Shown here piece after piece: positions 22,966-34,500 of a stretch of 64,000 nucleotides of DNA. The translations under genes were made by a program, and so were the position numbers. Positions within the stretch are counted from its first letter, which is position 1, and each line of letters opens with the position of its first letter. Origin of the DNA: Nemertoderma westbladi (taxonomy: Eukaryota; Xenacoelomorpha; Nemertodermatida; Nemertodermatidae). The notes beneath the pieces are model-generated. The model was not told where the DNA came from and searched no databases. It worked only from the letters and a program-made list of their open reading frames with translations. Where the stretch lies: positions 1 to 64,000 of the forward strand of contig JAUCBJ010006305.1 in the NCBI GenBank assembly GCA_032718475.1. Reading direction: 5' to 3'.

Positions 22966-25009
22966 GTTAATATGACGCATGTTTTCTCTGATCGTAATGG
23001 TTGTTATCAGGTCAAATGTGTAACCTCTATCTCATATATTGCTCTCGTCATTATTGGTTTATTTTGTATAAGTCAGTGGGATAGTTGGTCTGTTGCCTGT
23101 GGGGGTTGACAGTATTTGATATTGATGACTTATATTCTGAAGGACTAATAATGCTGCCCGCCGTGTGGGGAATGGAGGGGAGGCTAATCCTAAGGTCGGT
23201 TATGAGTGTTTCATTAATAGTGTAGGAATGGGAGCATTGCGTGGTGGTTGGAAGGTCTGTAATTCGAGAGTCACTGGTGTTTGTTTATTATAGTCCATTA
23301 GCTGGAGTCATAAATCAACAGTTGACATGTTTATTCGTTTTAAAAAATTTCCCATAGATGTTGTTGGTTTGTTCTTGGTGAATATTCAATATAACAGGGG
23401 TATAAATTTATCTCCATAATTCTATCTTATAACAGAGGTATAAAATCGCGCTTTATCAATAAGATGATAGCAAATGGGGTATCTTTGGGTTGTTGATATC
23501 ATTATAAATGTAATGAAAAGGCAGTGGTGGTGTGACATTGATTTTTGATGTGGTATAGTGAGATGTATTGGTAATCTGTTAATTGGTAGGGGAATAGTGT
23601 TTAGATGGATTGTTTTGTTGTGTATTTAGGAGAGATATTGTCCGTTATCATTATAGGTATAGAACCTGTATTAAATAGTAATAGTATTTATTACTAACTA
23701 ATCCAATTTTATTCTGTTTTTCTGAAGTTGGGACGGTAGTTTGAGCGTTTTAGAGAAAAAAAGTGGAAGATTTAGTTGGAAATTTGTTAGTTGGGTAGTG
23801 CGCTATGCTGTATCTTACCCATAGGTGCCCAGCCCAACACCTACAGGGGGTATTTAAGGAATACCCTACCCTGGGTTAGATGTCTCTAGTGTTGCCACTA
23901 AAAGTTGCGGAACCCTATACCGCATGGAAATTAAAATCCCTGAAAGTAAAAAAATTTGGTAAAATGGGATGAAAGGGCCTGGAAATATGTAAATTAATGC
24001 AATTGAAATATTTCTGAAAAATATACATGAAAAAGAAGTAAATATCAGCCATATTAATTGCCAATTTGTTCGTTAGTTTATATCATGCTAGTTGAATTAC
24101 AATCCCAGTATTTGTCAGATTTGTACAGTACCAATTATACCTTAATTTTTAACATGCATGAGTATGTAAGAGTATGTATTGACACTCGCGAAATGATAGG
24201 TGAGCATTGCAATTAATTTAGTAAAAGTTTTGAACAATATGTACAGTATTCCATTAAGTGAGATTATGACTGATATTCTCAGTAAATCATGCATTCGTCT
24301 TGCAAGCTTACCGCTTTAGTTGTATGATTCAACTTATCCTGTTTTTTTTGTATTGGGTACAATCTTTCAGATCGTAGGTGTGGGTGGGTGTCGCGGTGTG
24401 GGGTAGGGTAGTGGGTTGGTGTATGTTGATTTTATGTTCATTTTCGTCAGAGAGCGAGAGTGGGAGAGGTGATGAGTTGGGGCAGTTCCGCGGCAATAAT
24501 AATACTGCCTCTCAATAAAGAGACCCCCTTTACTGCTATCAGGGACGCGTTGTTCGACAGAGCCCCGTCAGCAAAAACAGCCAGTACCGCTAGTCGGTGG
24601 GGTTGACTTGTTGACGAGAGGCTATTTACAGGCGCATCGGTCAACCATTACTGACCGGAAGTGATGATTATTACGTAAGAAAGTGAAATTCAATAATCCT
24701 ATTGGGCAATATTGTATTTTACTGTAGAAAGGCCCTATATCTCTATATTTTATATATGCTCTTCTGAACAATTGCAATTTTTGACTTAGGGCCTTATGAC
24801 ACAAAAGCTACGATATGTACCTTCTATATAAATTAGTTTTTCCCCAAAGTACATAAAATATAACAATAATAATATAATTGACACTTATACATTGTTTTAA
24901 TGCCCCAATAAGTTATAATTATTGGAATAAGGAAAATACTAGAAACCTAATATTAACAAAACCGATACATTGTCTGGAATTTTGTAATTTGTTTGTTTAT
25001 TGCAACCAT

Positions 25010-25030
25010 CCCCCCCCCCCCCCCCCCCCC
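25010..25030. repeat. Poly(C) homopolymer tract, 21 bp
   Basis: An uninterrupted C run about 450 bp upstream of the AKAP7-like gene. Confidence 0.9.
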
Positions 25031-25478
25031 AGATTCTCGCCACCGAATGTCATTGTTACACCAAACAAATACAAATATAATTTGTTAAAATTTAGATTAA
25101 ATATGAATATGAAAGAATATCAAAATGTAAATATTGCACTACTTAGACTTAGTACTTAATGCCAGACTGATAATAATGTAGTTACAAATCATTGTATTGG
25201 TTGAGTGTGTAACATAAACATAGGTCATTAACTTCAACTTGTTAATAAATTAGTTTAGTCTACCATTTTATAATAATATTAATTTTATATTTTTATACAT
25301 CGTTGTCTAGACTAAATTTATATTATTGCTAATGGCGAGCCATGTAACAAACAAGGACTCACTCCCTATGGCTGGAATATTGGGAACAGTCGTCTATACT
25401 GTCATCATGACTCATGATGTTGATACTATTAAGATGAGTAATGGTTCATAATTTTGTGAATAAAATTATTGTCAAATT

Positions 25479-27602
25479 ATGGAGAGGCTACCAGCTTCCC
25501 TCAATCTACCATCAACTGCCATACCAGTGAATAGACCAAAATTCGAACCGGTTCAATTTGGAGTCGGACCAGTTAAACCAAAATGTATACAACCGCCTAA
25601 AGACGCAAGTTCAGTAATGTTACGTTATCCCCCCCATAAAAGATTAAAACGCGACGGTAATAAACTATGTGACACATCCTGTAATGGGATCAATGGCAGG
25701 AGGAGTGATAGACAGCCCCCAGGAAACTGTGATACCATTACCCAAGAAGCTGCCAATAGCAGCCACTTATTAGCATTCACTCAGACGAATAATGTAGACT
25801 GTTTTACTGCTTCCAGCAGTGGGGATTATAGTCCAGGAGTTCTGTGGCCATCGGGTAACTCTCAGAGTGTGGGTGTGACTGCTAGTAGAGTGATGGACCA
25901 ACTACATGACGCCTGCGCCAATGTTTTAAGGGAGAATATTACCAACCACAGTTCCAATATGTCATTATTACCCGCTACCATCAAAATGAATTTATCTGTA
26001 AATCCGACATTTTTAAATAATTCGATGTCTTCTGTTAACTCTTGCAATACTTGGACTAAAAAGGCTTCCAATATCTACGATTTTGCTTCTGTTACTAGCG
26101 GGGAGACATTGCCTTTGGAAATAAAGTCCAAGATGAAATTTTCCCTTTTGAAAAGTAGTTTACAACCGCAAGATACGACTAATTCTCATGATAGTCTAGA
26201 AGAAATTTCTGTAACTTCTGTTACCTCGGATAATTCAGACGTTTGGGAACATTTGCCTTTCGCAGGAAACGACATATTGGAATCTGAGTCAGACACTAAA
26301 ACGAAAGCATCAAAGGCTAAGTCAATAAACAAAGTAAATAATCAGAAAAGTTGTCGACCAAACTACTTTATTGCCGTGCCTATAAACTCTGAGGAAATTG
26401 TGAGAAACTTAGAGAATTTACAATCGTCTATTTCAAAGAATAACAATATATTGAGGAAGGCTTTAATATCTAAATCCACTTTCCATATTACACTGAATTT
26501 GCTGAATCTTGTTTCGGCGGATGAAGTTACCAAAACCGGCGTAATTCTAGAAGATCTGAGAGAGGAGCTATCCCGAACAATTGGTTCAAAACCCCGGAGT
26601 ATTCGATTTCGGAAAGTAAATACTTTTAGCAATAAAGTTCTTTACGTTTGTGTTTTTCCGGAAGACGTAGTTTATCTCTCTTCGATTTCCGATGCGGTTA
26701 GCCGATTATTGGCTTCCCGTGGTATTCAGACCGTCGATGAATCGCGTTCCTTCCAGCCTCATCTAACGATACTGAAACTCACGAAGTTGAAGAAACCGAA
26801 AGATAAGAAACTCATTAAATGTATTGAACCGAGTTTATTCGCCGAGTTTAAGGACGTGGATTTCGGTAGACAGATGGTTCGAAAAATACAACTCTGCTCG
26901 ATGTTGAAGAAGAAACAAACTTCCGGTTATTATCACGTCGACAAAGAAATCGACCTGTTTCCTGATTGGACGGACGCCTCCCCACTCGTCCAATCAGCGC
27001 CCCCCACTGTGACGAACTCCTCCCATTGGCTAGTTGCCCGCGACTCGGTAGAAGACCCCGCTCTCGCCTCCACCAACTCCTCCCATTGGCTGGTTACCCG
27101 CGACTCGGTAGAAGACCCCGCTCTCGCCTCCACCAACTCCTCCCATTGGCTGGTTACCCGCGACTCGGTAGAAGACCCCGCTCTCGCCTCCATACTCACC
27201 GATTTCGACTGCGACGTGAACCGAGTTCTCAACGCCCAAGCCGCCGTTTCCGTAGCTACCAGCGTCACCGACGAGATTATAAAAGATACTTTAGACCGTC
27301 TGGAGTCATCCTATTATGGTCCCCTAAATGCCACTCCCTTTAATATACCTGATTATTCGCTAGGTAACAAGGTGACCTCATTGCCTCCCTTAGCAACCTC
27401 CTGTGACGTCACCACGAGCTCGGCTTCCCCGTTACGCAATCACACTTCCGCCGTGGATTACAACTATAACCCTCCCTCCACGACAATCTCCAGCTGCAGT
27501 GGGAATGTAGCGAACGAACACATCCGTACAAACACCGTGCATTACAGCTCCAATCAGCAGTCTGTGTTCATTGTAGGTGTCGATGAAACACTTTGGCAAT
27601 AG
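25479..27602 (+). CDS. AKAP7-like protein with 2H-phosphoesterase (2'-5' RNA ligase-like) domain
   Basis: 707 residues in one exon. Residues about 293-490 form the AKAP7 NLS-type domain, a member of the 2H phosphoesterase fold. It begins NYFIAVPI and has both H-x-T motifs, FHITL (H336, T338) and PHLTILKL (H428, T430), then the family segment LCSMLKKKQTSGYYH. Both catalytic/AMP-binding motifs are intact, so cyclic-phosphate or 2'-5' oligonucleotide binding is plausible. The 290-residue N-terminus is Ser/Asn-rich and carries a basic patch KRLKR (54-58) that could be a nuclear signal. After the domain come three 20-residue repeats (about 513-572) and then a further Ser/Thr-rich tail. An AKAP-type RII-binding helix is not clearly present; DEIIKDTLDRL near 600 is only a weak candidate. 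It is much longer than vertebrate AKAP7. AATAAA lies at 28098. Confidence 0.88.
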   Translation: MERLPASLNLPSTAIPVNRPKFEPVQFGVGPVKPKCIQPPKDASSVMLRYPPHKRLKRDGNKLCDTSCNGINGRRSDRQPPGNCDTITQEAANSSHLLAFTQTNNVDCFTASSSGDYSPGVLWPSGNSQSVGVTASRVMDQLHDACANVLRENITNHSSNMSLLPATIKMNLSVNPTFLNNSMSSVNSCNTWTKKASNIYDFASVTSGETLPLEIKSKMKFSLLKSSLQPQDTTNSHDSLEEISVTSVTSDNSDVWEHLPFAGNDILESESDTKTKASKAKSINKVNNQKSCRPNYFIAVPINSEEIVRNLENLQSSISKNNNILRKALISKSTFHITLNLLNLVSADEVTKTGVILEDLREELSRTIGSKPRSIRFRKVNTFSNKVLYVCVFPEDVVYLSSISDAVSRLLASRGIQTVDESRSFQPHLTILKLTKLKKPKDKKLIKCIEPSLFAEFKDVDFGRQMVRKIQLCSMLKKKQTSGYYHVDKEIDLFPDWTDASPLVQSAPPTVTNSSHWLVARDSVEDPALASTNSSHWLVTRDSVEDPALASTNSSHWLVTRDSVEDPALASILTDFDCDVNRVLNAQAAVSVATSVTDEIIKDTLDRLESSYYGPLNATPFNIPDYSLGNKVTSLPPLATSCDVTTSSASPLRNHTSAVDYNYNPPSTTISSCSGNVANEHIRTNTVHYSSNQQSVFIVGVDETLWQ
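27015..27194 (+). repeat. In-frame 60-bp coding minisatellite, three copies
   Basis: AACTCCTCCCATTGGCT recurs at 27015, 27075 and 27135. Copies two and three look identical and the first differs by a few bases. The period is a multiple of three, so the frame continues, each unit encoding NSSHWLVTRDSVEDPALAST or close to it. Confidence 0.95.
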
Positions 27603-29398
27603 ATGGGGCGAGCCACGGAGCCTGTGAACTTTAGTAGATTAGTCGGGTCTTATTAGCTGGTTGACTCGCGTCAGATAAATATTTGTTTACAATCGAATCA
27701 CGTGTGCGTTGCACTCAATGTGTGTTTATAAACACGGAACTTCAGGTGGGGGTGGGGGGGGGGGACTTCCGACGCAATTAAAATTCATCCATCTCCGTGG
27801 GAAAATCGACGCAAATAACAATTGATTACTAAAAAAAACTGTCTATTGATCTATTGACTATAGTTTATTGTTTTGGTTAGAAAACGTGCCACTGTAACCT
27901 GCTCCTTTCCCTTAATTAATAATTTAACATCAAGACGGGATATAAATCCGCCGAGGTAGGATTAGCGTCTCCTCTACCTCCCCTCCCATTCCCTGTCTCC
28001 AGAAGTTATTGTAATATATTGCGCTATTATTGTTGCAAACTGTGTTTAAGAAAAAATAGATTCTCATTTATTTACAAAATTTTCAAGGAATTCTTGAAAT
28101 AAATAAATAATGTACCACTTTATCTGCCTTTATCACAATATTTTGTTATGTTATATTTTTTGTGCTATACATTTAATATTTGTTTCAATTTGTAAAGCAG
28201 TAGCCAGTAGGGCATTTGATTTTCAATGAATGATAAATATATTATAGTTTACATATTTTGCGTTAAAAGCACCTAATTTATTTAATTATATTTATGAAAT
28301 ATTATTATTATTGGATAATGTGATTGACCACTTTTTGTCTGTTGCGGCAAAGACTGTTCTAAGTTTATTTCGGTGTCCCTTAGAGCCATGGTTCCGGAGT
28401 TCCGGACTCCAACATTTACCATTATTTTGTAACAATGCTTTACAGTACGCACTACGTGTAGTATTGTTGTAGTACAGTATACATTGTACAAAATGGTGGT
28501 TTCTTGATTTAAAAATGAAAGTTTAACACGATTGTTTAAATTAAATTAAGCCAGTGTTATTACATGAGCCTATTTTGTAAATTTTTTAAAAATATTTTTG
28601 GTAATCAATTTTGTCGGAGTCGGAGTATAAAATATTTTGAACGTCGGAGTTCGGAACCTTGCTTGGAACTACAATAAAATATTAACTGAATTTGAATTCC
28701 ACAGCTGAAACTATTGGTAAACTCATTTATTCTAAGCAAATTACAAATAAAATAACATTGCAAATCTGAATCAGAATTTTAATTGATCCAATTGTCCCAT
28801 CTTCAGTAATGCATAATCACCCACTATTTTGTGAGAGTAATGCGGGCATAATAGGATAATGTTAAACCCATCCCAGAGCACAGGAAATAATTTATTGTTT
28901 GAAATTCTGTTCGACGCGCCGTAGGTATTAGAGCGCAAAATATGACTACCAATTAACTGCAATGATTGACATATCATGTATATAACATTGTAAATAGATT
29001 GGACTACTAAAATTATGTTGTTTGTTTGTTGTGTTTGTAAGTAGTTATAGTCTTCCTATTTAGTATTACATTGGTGAAGTGCTAATTATATTACCTGCTT
29101 ACCTTACATTTTAAAATTGTTGTTGTTTATATTTGCGTCCCATTGTGTATTAATATTTTGGTAAAGTTACATACAAAATGCGTTATTAAATATAAGGAAG
29201 CTTAAAATATTATTAAATATAGGCCTCTATAAAAACGAATTGCGTATTATTATGTCATTAGACTACCTCAGGTTGATGATACCCCTAACTTGTCTTAGAT
29301 ATACAAAATATTATCTTTGAAAGAGACAGAAGGAAACTGGACGCAAAACCCGCCTTGGCGAATTAGTATACCGCTTCAATGTTAAATTCTCAATTTAG
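27603..29398. other. Intergenic, AT-rich; no gene recognised
   Basis: It contains a candidate poly(A) signal for the AKAP7-like gene at 28098-28103, a copy of the dispersed repeat at 27863-27917, and an 11-G run at 27754. Minus-strand open frames of 68-69 codons at 28.3 and 28.8 kb lack any features. Confidence 0.5.
27863..27917 (+). repeat. Dispersed GTTTATTGTTTTGGTTAG repeat, best-preserved copy
   Basis: GTTTATTGTTTTGGTTAGAA is followed by CGTGCCACTGTAACCTGC and then TCCTTTCCCTTAATT. I used this copy as the reference for the family. Confidence 0.8.
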
Positions 29399-29555
29399 GG
29401 AAAGGAACAGGTTACAGTGGAACACAAAACCCGCCACATATACTATTAACTTTGAGGAATTGAATCCAAAATTCCAATCTCGTTCCACAACAACGGGATC
29501 CCGAGAGTGATAATCCCGAAAAGTGAGATCCCGTTTAAACACTAGAATACGCGTA

Positions 29556-30556
29556 GGGTTGTCTAAAATTGATCGAAAATCGATACTCGATCGAAAATAA
29601 TGTCGATAATAATCGATCGATTTGAAATAATTTTCGATCAATTTTTCACAATATAGAATATCAAACATTTTTAACAAAAATTATTCAAATACTATTTTTC
29701 ATTAACATTAATTTTTCTGTAAATGGGTGTAATGTAAAAATTTTGGAATAAAACTTAAAGGTACTAAGAATATTCTAAATACTCATATCTGCATTTCTAC
29801 TCTCTCAATCCATTCATTATTAATCTTAATGTGGGGCGAGCCACGAAGTGAGCGAAGCATTAGCATAGGGGTTCCATTAACGAATTGTCCAATTTTTGAT
29901 CGCTAATAAATCGGTCATTCCATCATAAAATTAAACCAAACTTGGTACCTATGTATTCCGATAAAAGGTTAGAAAAAATCTGAAGTTTGGTAAAAAAACC
30001 ACAGTCTGTCTGTAGTTTCACATATTTGATAAAAACCGAAATAAGTCAGTCGGTCAAATATTAATGAAATTGATCCAAACTTGATACACATGTAAATAAA
30101 TAGCTATAAAGTATAGTACCAACCAGCAGCAGATCCATCTGAAATTTGGTAGAAATTACCTATGAACATTAAGGCTTTATTAATAATTTTTCTTAAACAG
30201 AATAAGTCAGATCATCTGTCAGTCCCGTGGTGGCGTATTGTGAATATAAACAAGTATTCGGATTTCATCTTCAGGGGTTATTTGAGTCTCGTGCTGCGCG
30301 AAGGCCATGTGCTACGTACGCCAAACCGTACTCAACAGCTAATTGTAAAGTGCCTCTTTACACAAATTTTTTTTGAAATATTAAACATTCAATCTTCTTT
30401 TTACAAAGAAAATATTTCTTTTAGTAACCAATAAATTATTGAAATCTTTTTATGATTTTTTTACATTGGTAATAATCGAAAATCATCGATAATCGATCGA
30501 AAATTTAATAAAATCTATCTAAAAATTTTGTAAATTTCGATGGACAACGCTAAACC
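29556..30556. repeat. Possible mobile element: ATCGAT-rich ends with a 10-bp inverted terminus
   Basis: TAGGGTTGTC at about 29554 and its near complement GACAACGCTA at about 30543 bound a 1-kb segment. Both ends are dense in ATCGATCGAAAA. The flanks do not give a matching 8-bp duplication, so I am unsure it is an intact element. The interior (29.85-30.16 kb) holds CAAACTTGGTAC-type repeats and a GGGGCGAGCCACGAAG segment, with no coding frame of interest. Confidence 0.4.
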
Positions 30557-31529
30557 GTCATATTTTTTTATTCTAACTGAAAACTTTAAGAACATTGAAA
30601 ATGCAAAGACGCACGCAAATTGTGTAGGAAAAATTCCTAAACTTCTGACAAACTACATTGTGTATTCTGGAGGACTTCAGCCTCATCCCTAAGATAAAGC
30701 CTGTTGCCTTTGCCTAGTAGGCGTACTACACAATCTGCTTAGATTTATACTTGAACGGAATATACATTATGGGAGAGTTGTCATTATCAGACATTACGAC
30801 CTCTGGCGGCAGAATAGGGAACACTGTAAAGAAGAAGTATACAAAGTTTGGATACATTTCATCGAAGTTTAATCTAGCTACTAACTTATTTTTAGTGACT
30901 TCTGAATATACGCCGTCTTTTGGGGCTTGGTGGTTTAAGCCCCAAAAGGTAGGCTTTCTAATACGTAAGTTAAACTTTTTCCTGACAGTGTTTAATGTGG
31001 GTGGTGCTAGGGTAAATCATATCATGTAAATCATAACATACAATATCACCTATATCGTAACATACTATGCGTGGGCAGAAAGCTGAAATGACTTAAATTA
31101 CAGCCACATATACAGTCACCACATAACGAAATATTTTACGACAAAGAATCCATTCATTGGTCTCCATAATCAAAGTTACCAACCCACTTGACGGTAATAT
31201 TGAACCAACAACCAATTGAACCAAACACTGTCTAGAACTAACAGATTGATATAGCATACGTATAAATTTGAGGGATGATGTTCTAACAGCAACGCTGGAA
31301 TTTGAATGGGTTTTGAAATTTATCCGCGACTCCATGAAATGAAAAATGATGAAGCGAAAATTTTAAACTAAATTATATTTCTTCCAGAATTATATTAATA
31401 AATTGATTTATTTACACCATATTATAGTAGATGATAATATAGCAACTGTAAATGAGTTATAAAATAACACTCATATCTAGTGCACCAAATAATGTTGTTA
31501 TTGGATGAGACTGTAAATCTGAACTTGGG
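30557..31529. other. Intergenic between ATCGAT element and the STAND gene; one tight hairpin
   Basis: A frame from about 30769 to 31029 (86 codons) has no recognisable feature. 30917-30928 and 30937-30948 form a perfect 12-bp stem (CTTTTGGGGCTT) with an 8-bp loop. TTTATT at 31407-31412 would be AATAAA for the minus-strand gene that ends at 31530. Confidence 0.5.
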
Positions 31530-34500
31530 TTACATTAATTCATTATCACTGTCACCATCAATATTGTCGCCATCAGAAACATCTCCACTTCCTTCTCTAA
31601 AACGACTACCAGCACCACATCTACGTCCCTTATCACGTGACCTTGTCGAAACACCCTCAACAGACCTCCCATCAACCCTATCACCAGCAACAACCAGTGC
31701 GGCTGTTGCACCATCGGCCACCTCAGCACTCGCCGTAGCACCCTCACCAGCAGCCAGTCTGATAACCTCACCAGCACCCACTCTGCCACTCTCACCTGCA
31801 CACAGTCTGACACACTCACCAGTAGTACCCACTCTGACACCCTCACCAGCACCAACTCTGACACCCATACTGGCACCCTCACCAGCACCCTCTCTGGCAG
31901 CCTCACCAGCACCAACTCTGGCACCCTCACCAGCACCCAATCTAACACCCAGACCAACTCTGGCTCCGTCACCAGCACCTACTCTGGCACAGGCACCCTG
32001 ACCAACTCTTTCACTAGTACCAACTACGGCGCCCTCACCAACACTGACACCCTCACCAGCACCCAATCTGGCACCCTCACCAGCACCCAATCTGACACCC
32101 TCACCAGCACCAACTCTGGCACCCAATCTGACACACGCACCCTCACCAACTCTGGCACTGGTACCAACTACGGCACCTTCACCCACCCTTCCTTCAATCC
32201 CAGCCGTTGCACCCTCAGCCCCGGAACCCCGAACCAAAGCGACGCTGTCATTCAACCTCTCACGAAAGTGATTGAGATTGGCGCGACCTTCTGCGACCAT
32301 CGCGTCAGTATTGGAGGAAGGCGATTCGCTGAGGAGATGATTAAATCTCTCCTCCAACGCGATGAATCTCTCTTCCAAAGCGGTGCAGGTATCCAGTAGG
32401 TTAGCGTAGCGGTAAACGTCATCGGGGCTGGAATCCTCATCGTCTGTGTCCATCAGAAACCGCCGTATCGGCATCGCTTCCGCGAGTCTGTTATCCGCGG
32501 GAACCTTCTCGGTAACGGATCTCGTTTCAACGAATTCCTCACCATAGGTACCCGGTTCCGGATAGCCCAAAGCCCGATTAATCGCGAGGTATTTCTCCTC
32601 GAGTAGAACTTTCCTCGCCTTCAAACAGGCTGGGTGCGCGACGCCGAAGACGTGCACACTACATATGTAACCTCGTCGGAAGTGTTCGAACGCCTGCAGG
32701 TCCATGTTGAGTTCCTCGTAAGCGATCGCCACGTTCTGCATGATTCGCGCCATCAGCGACGAGTTGGCTCCGATGTGTTCCTCCACCATGTCCTTTATCT
32801 TAATGTACTCATCGATCTGATCCTGTGAGGTCTTCATGAGCACGCACTTGGCTATCAACGCGGCAGCCAGCTCCGGTTTGATGTTGAGTTTAGTGAATAT
32901 ATCCACAGCTAGTTGGCTGTAGTGCAGTCCCAACTGGGTGGCCTTAGCGGGACGCAGTTCGGGGGAGCCGTCGCACACAGCCCAGCCGTGCAGATGGAAG
33001 CCGTAGGTGGTATACAACCAACCCAGACGGCGTAGGGACTTCTCTTCCTCTAAAATAGTCTTTCTCGCGGAAATAGCCGCATTTATGTGCGTGAATAACT
33101 GCGTCAGATCTGTGATGTGTTTCGGGGAGTAGAATGGATAGAGTTTGATTTCACCATCCAAGGCGGCTGCTATACCTTCGTGGATCATTGCGGAGTAGAT
33201 TGTCTTGGACTTCCCGATTAGGTAAGTCTGGGTGAGCGGCAGGGCGTCTTGGAGCAGTTCGTGGCAGTCCTTATAGAGCCCGAGTTGATGGAGGAGCTGA
33301 CCGCACTGTATGTAGTGGCGAATGCACGACGGATAGTTGGTCAGACTACCCGGACTAGCGGTTAACTTCTCCAAGGCCGTCTTATAGTAGAACTTCATAT
33401 GATTAATTCTCCCAGTCTGCTTCCAGAATCCGATCAACTCTTTGCTGAACCCCTCGTCATAAAGGGCGTCGACCGCGTCCCAGTCGAGGAGAAACTCCAT
33501 CAGTAAGTGGTTCTCCCCGAGTTTAACGAGGTGGAAGGGGAACTCGTCCACCTTCCGCTCCAACTGCGGATATTCTCGGAAATAGTCCGCGAGGATTTTA
33601 TGCCAAAACATAAGATGGTCCTCCCTTAGATCCCCCTCTTCATCAGCTGCACCATCAACGACTCCCACAATGCATCGTATGTTAACCGCTTCGCGCACCG
33701 CCGTGTGTTTGAAACACAAACGGCAACCCAATTCGGAGGTTTTGTAACGCGTTTTTCCGAACTCGACGAAACAACTCAGTCCTTCCTGCAACCCAACTCG
33801 CTGCTCTTCAGTAAGCGTTCTAGAACACTTCTTGTAAGGACTTCCCTCAGATTTCTCATTGCTTTCCACTTTTTCTTTATCGTATGTGTCATCAGGGTTG
33901 AATCCCGTCATATTAGCCAGGATAGCGTGAAGTTCTTTGAGATACAACCCATTCTTCGACACATATATGAGACATAATGCTGCTGAAATAATATCTCCGT
34001 GTTCGCTGCAGCTATACAAAGCTATTAGATTCACCAAAAGGTCAATTAAACTGTTACTATTAGTTGATGATAACAATCTAGCATAATTTGCATCAAATTC
34101 ATCAAGTTTATGGCAAACCGAAATATTATGACAAATTAAAGTGAACCAGTATGGGTTTGAAGACTGAGGATTATCCATTATTTTTAACATATTGGTTTTA
34201 CTTATGACTCCATTTTGAACTGTTTTATTAATAATTGTTGTTTTACCGTGGGTTGAAATAGGAGGGAGAGAGATATTAGTTGCCAGTGGAAACTTTGTTA
34301 GTAATTCCTTATGTATACCGGTATTTTCGGTTGCCGATAAAATCACCCTTAAATTAGGCGGAAGGGGATTAGGAATCCAGGACAGTACATCTTCGTATTT
34401 TGACGAGAACTTAGGTTTGGATAACCCTTCACCTAAATAGTCCGTGTAATTCAAATTGTTAACTTCATCAATAACTATGAGTAAACCACCCCTGAAATGG

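Larger units (their letters stand above)
20581..25478. other. Long intergenic stretch, AT-rich with G-run repeats
   Basis: No supported gene in 4.9 kb. It contains a copy of the dispersed GTTTATTG repeat (22175-22220, minus), the segment CCAATAAACGCCCGGGCG near 22318, G-run tandem repeats (22.70-22.96 kb) and a 21-C run (25010-25030). Open frames of 60-93 codons at 21.8, 24.4, 24.6 and 24.9 kb have no family features. Confidence 0.55.

Noticed and set aside
30751-31029. 92-codon plus-strand frame
   Set aside because: No homology features recognised. It begins at a non-ATG codon and contains the 12-bp hairpin.
31480-32001. 173-codon Pro/Ser/Thr-rich plus-strand frame
   Set aside because: It is the antisense of the 24-bp coding repeats of the STAND gene.
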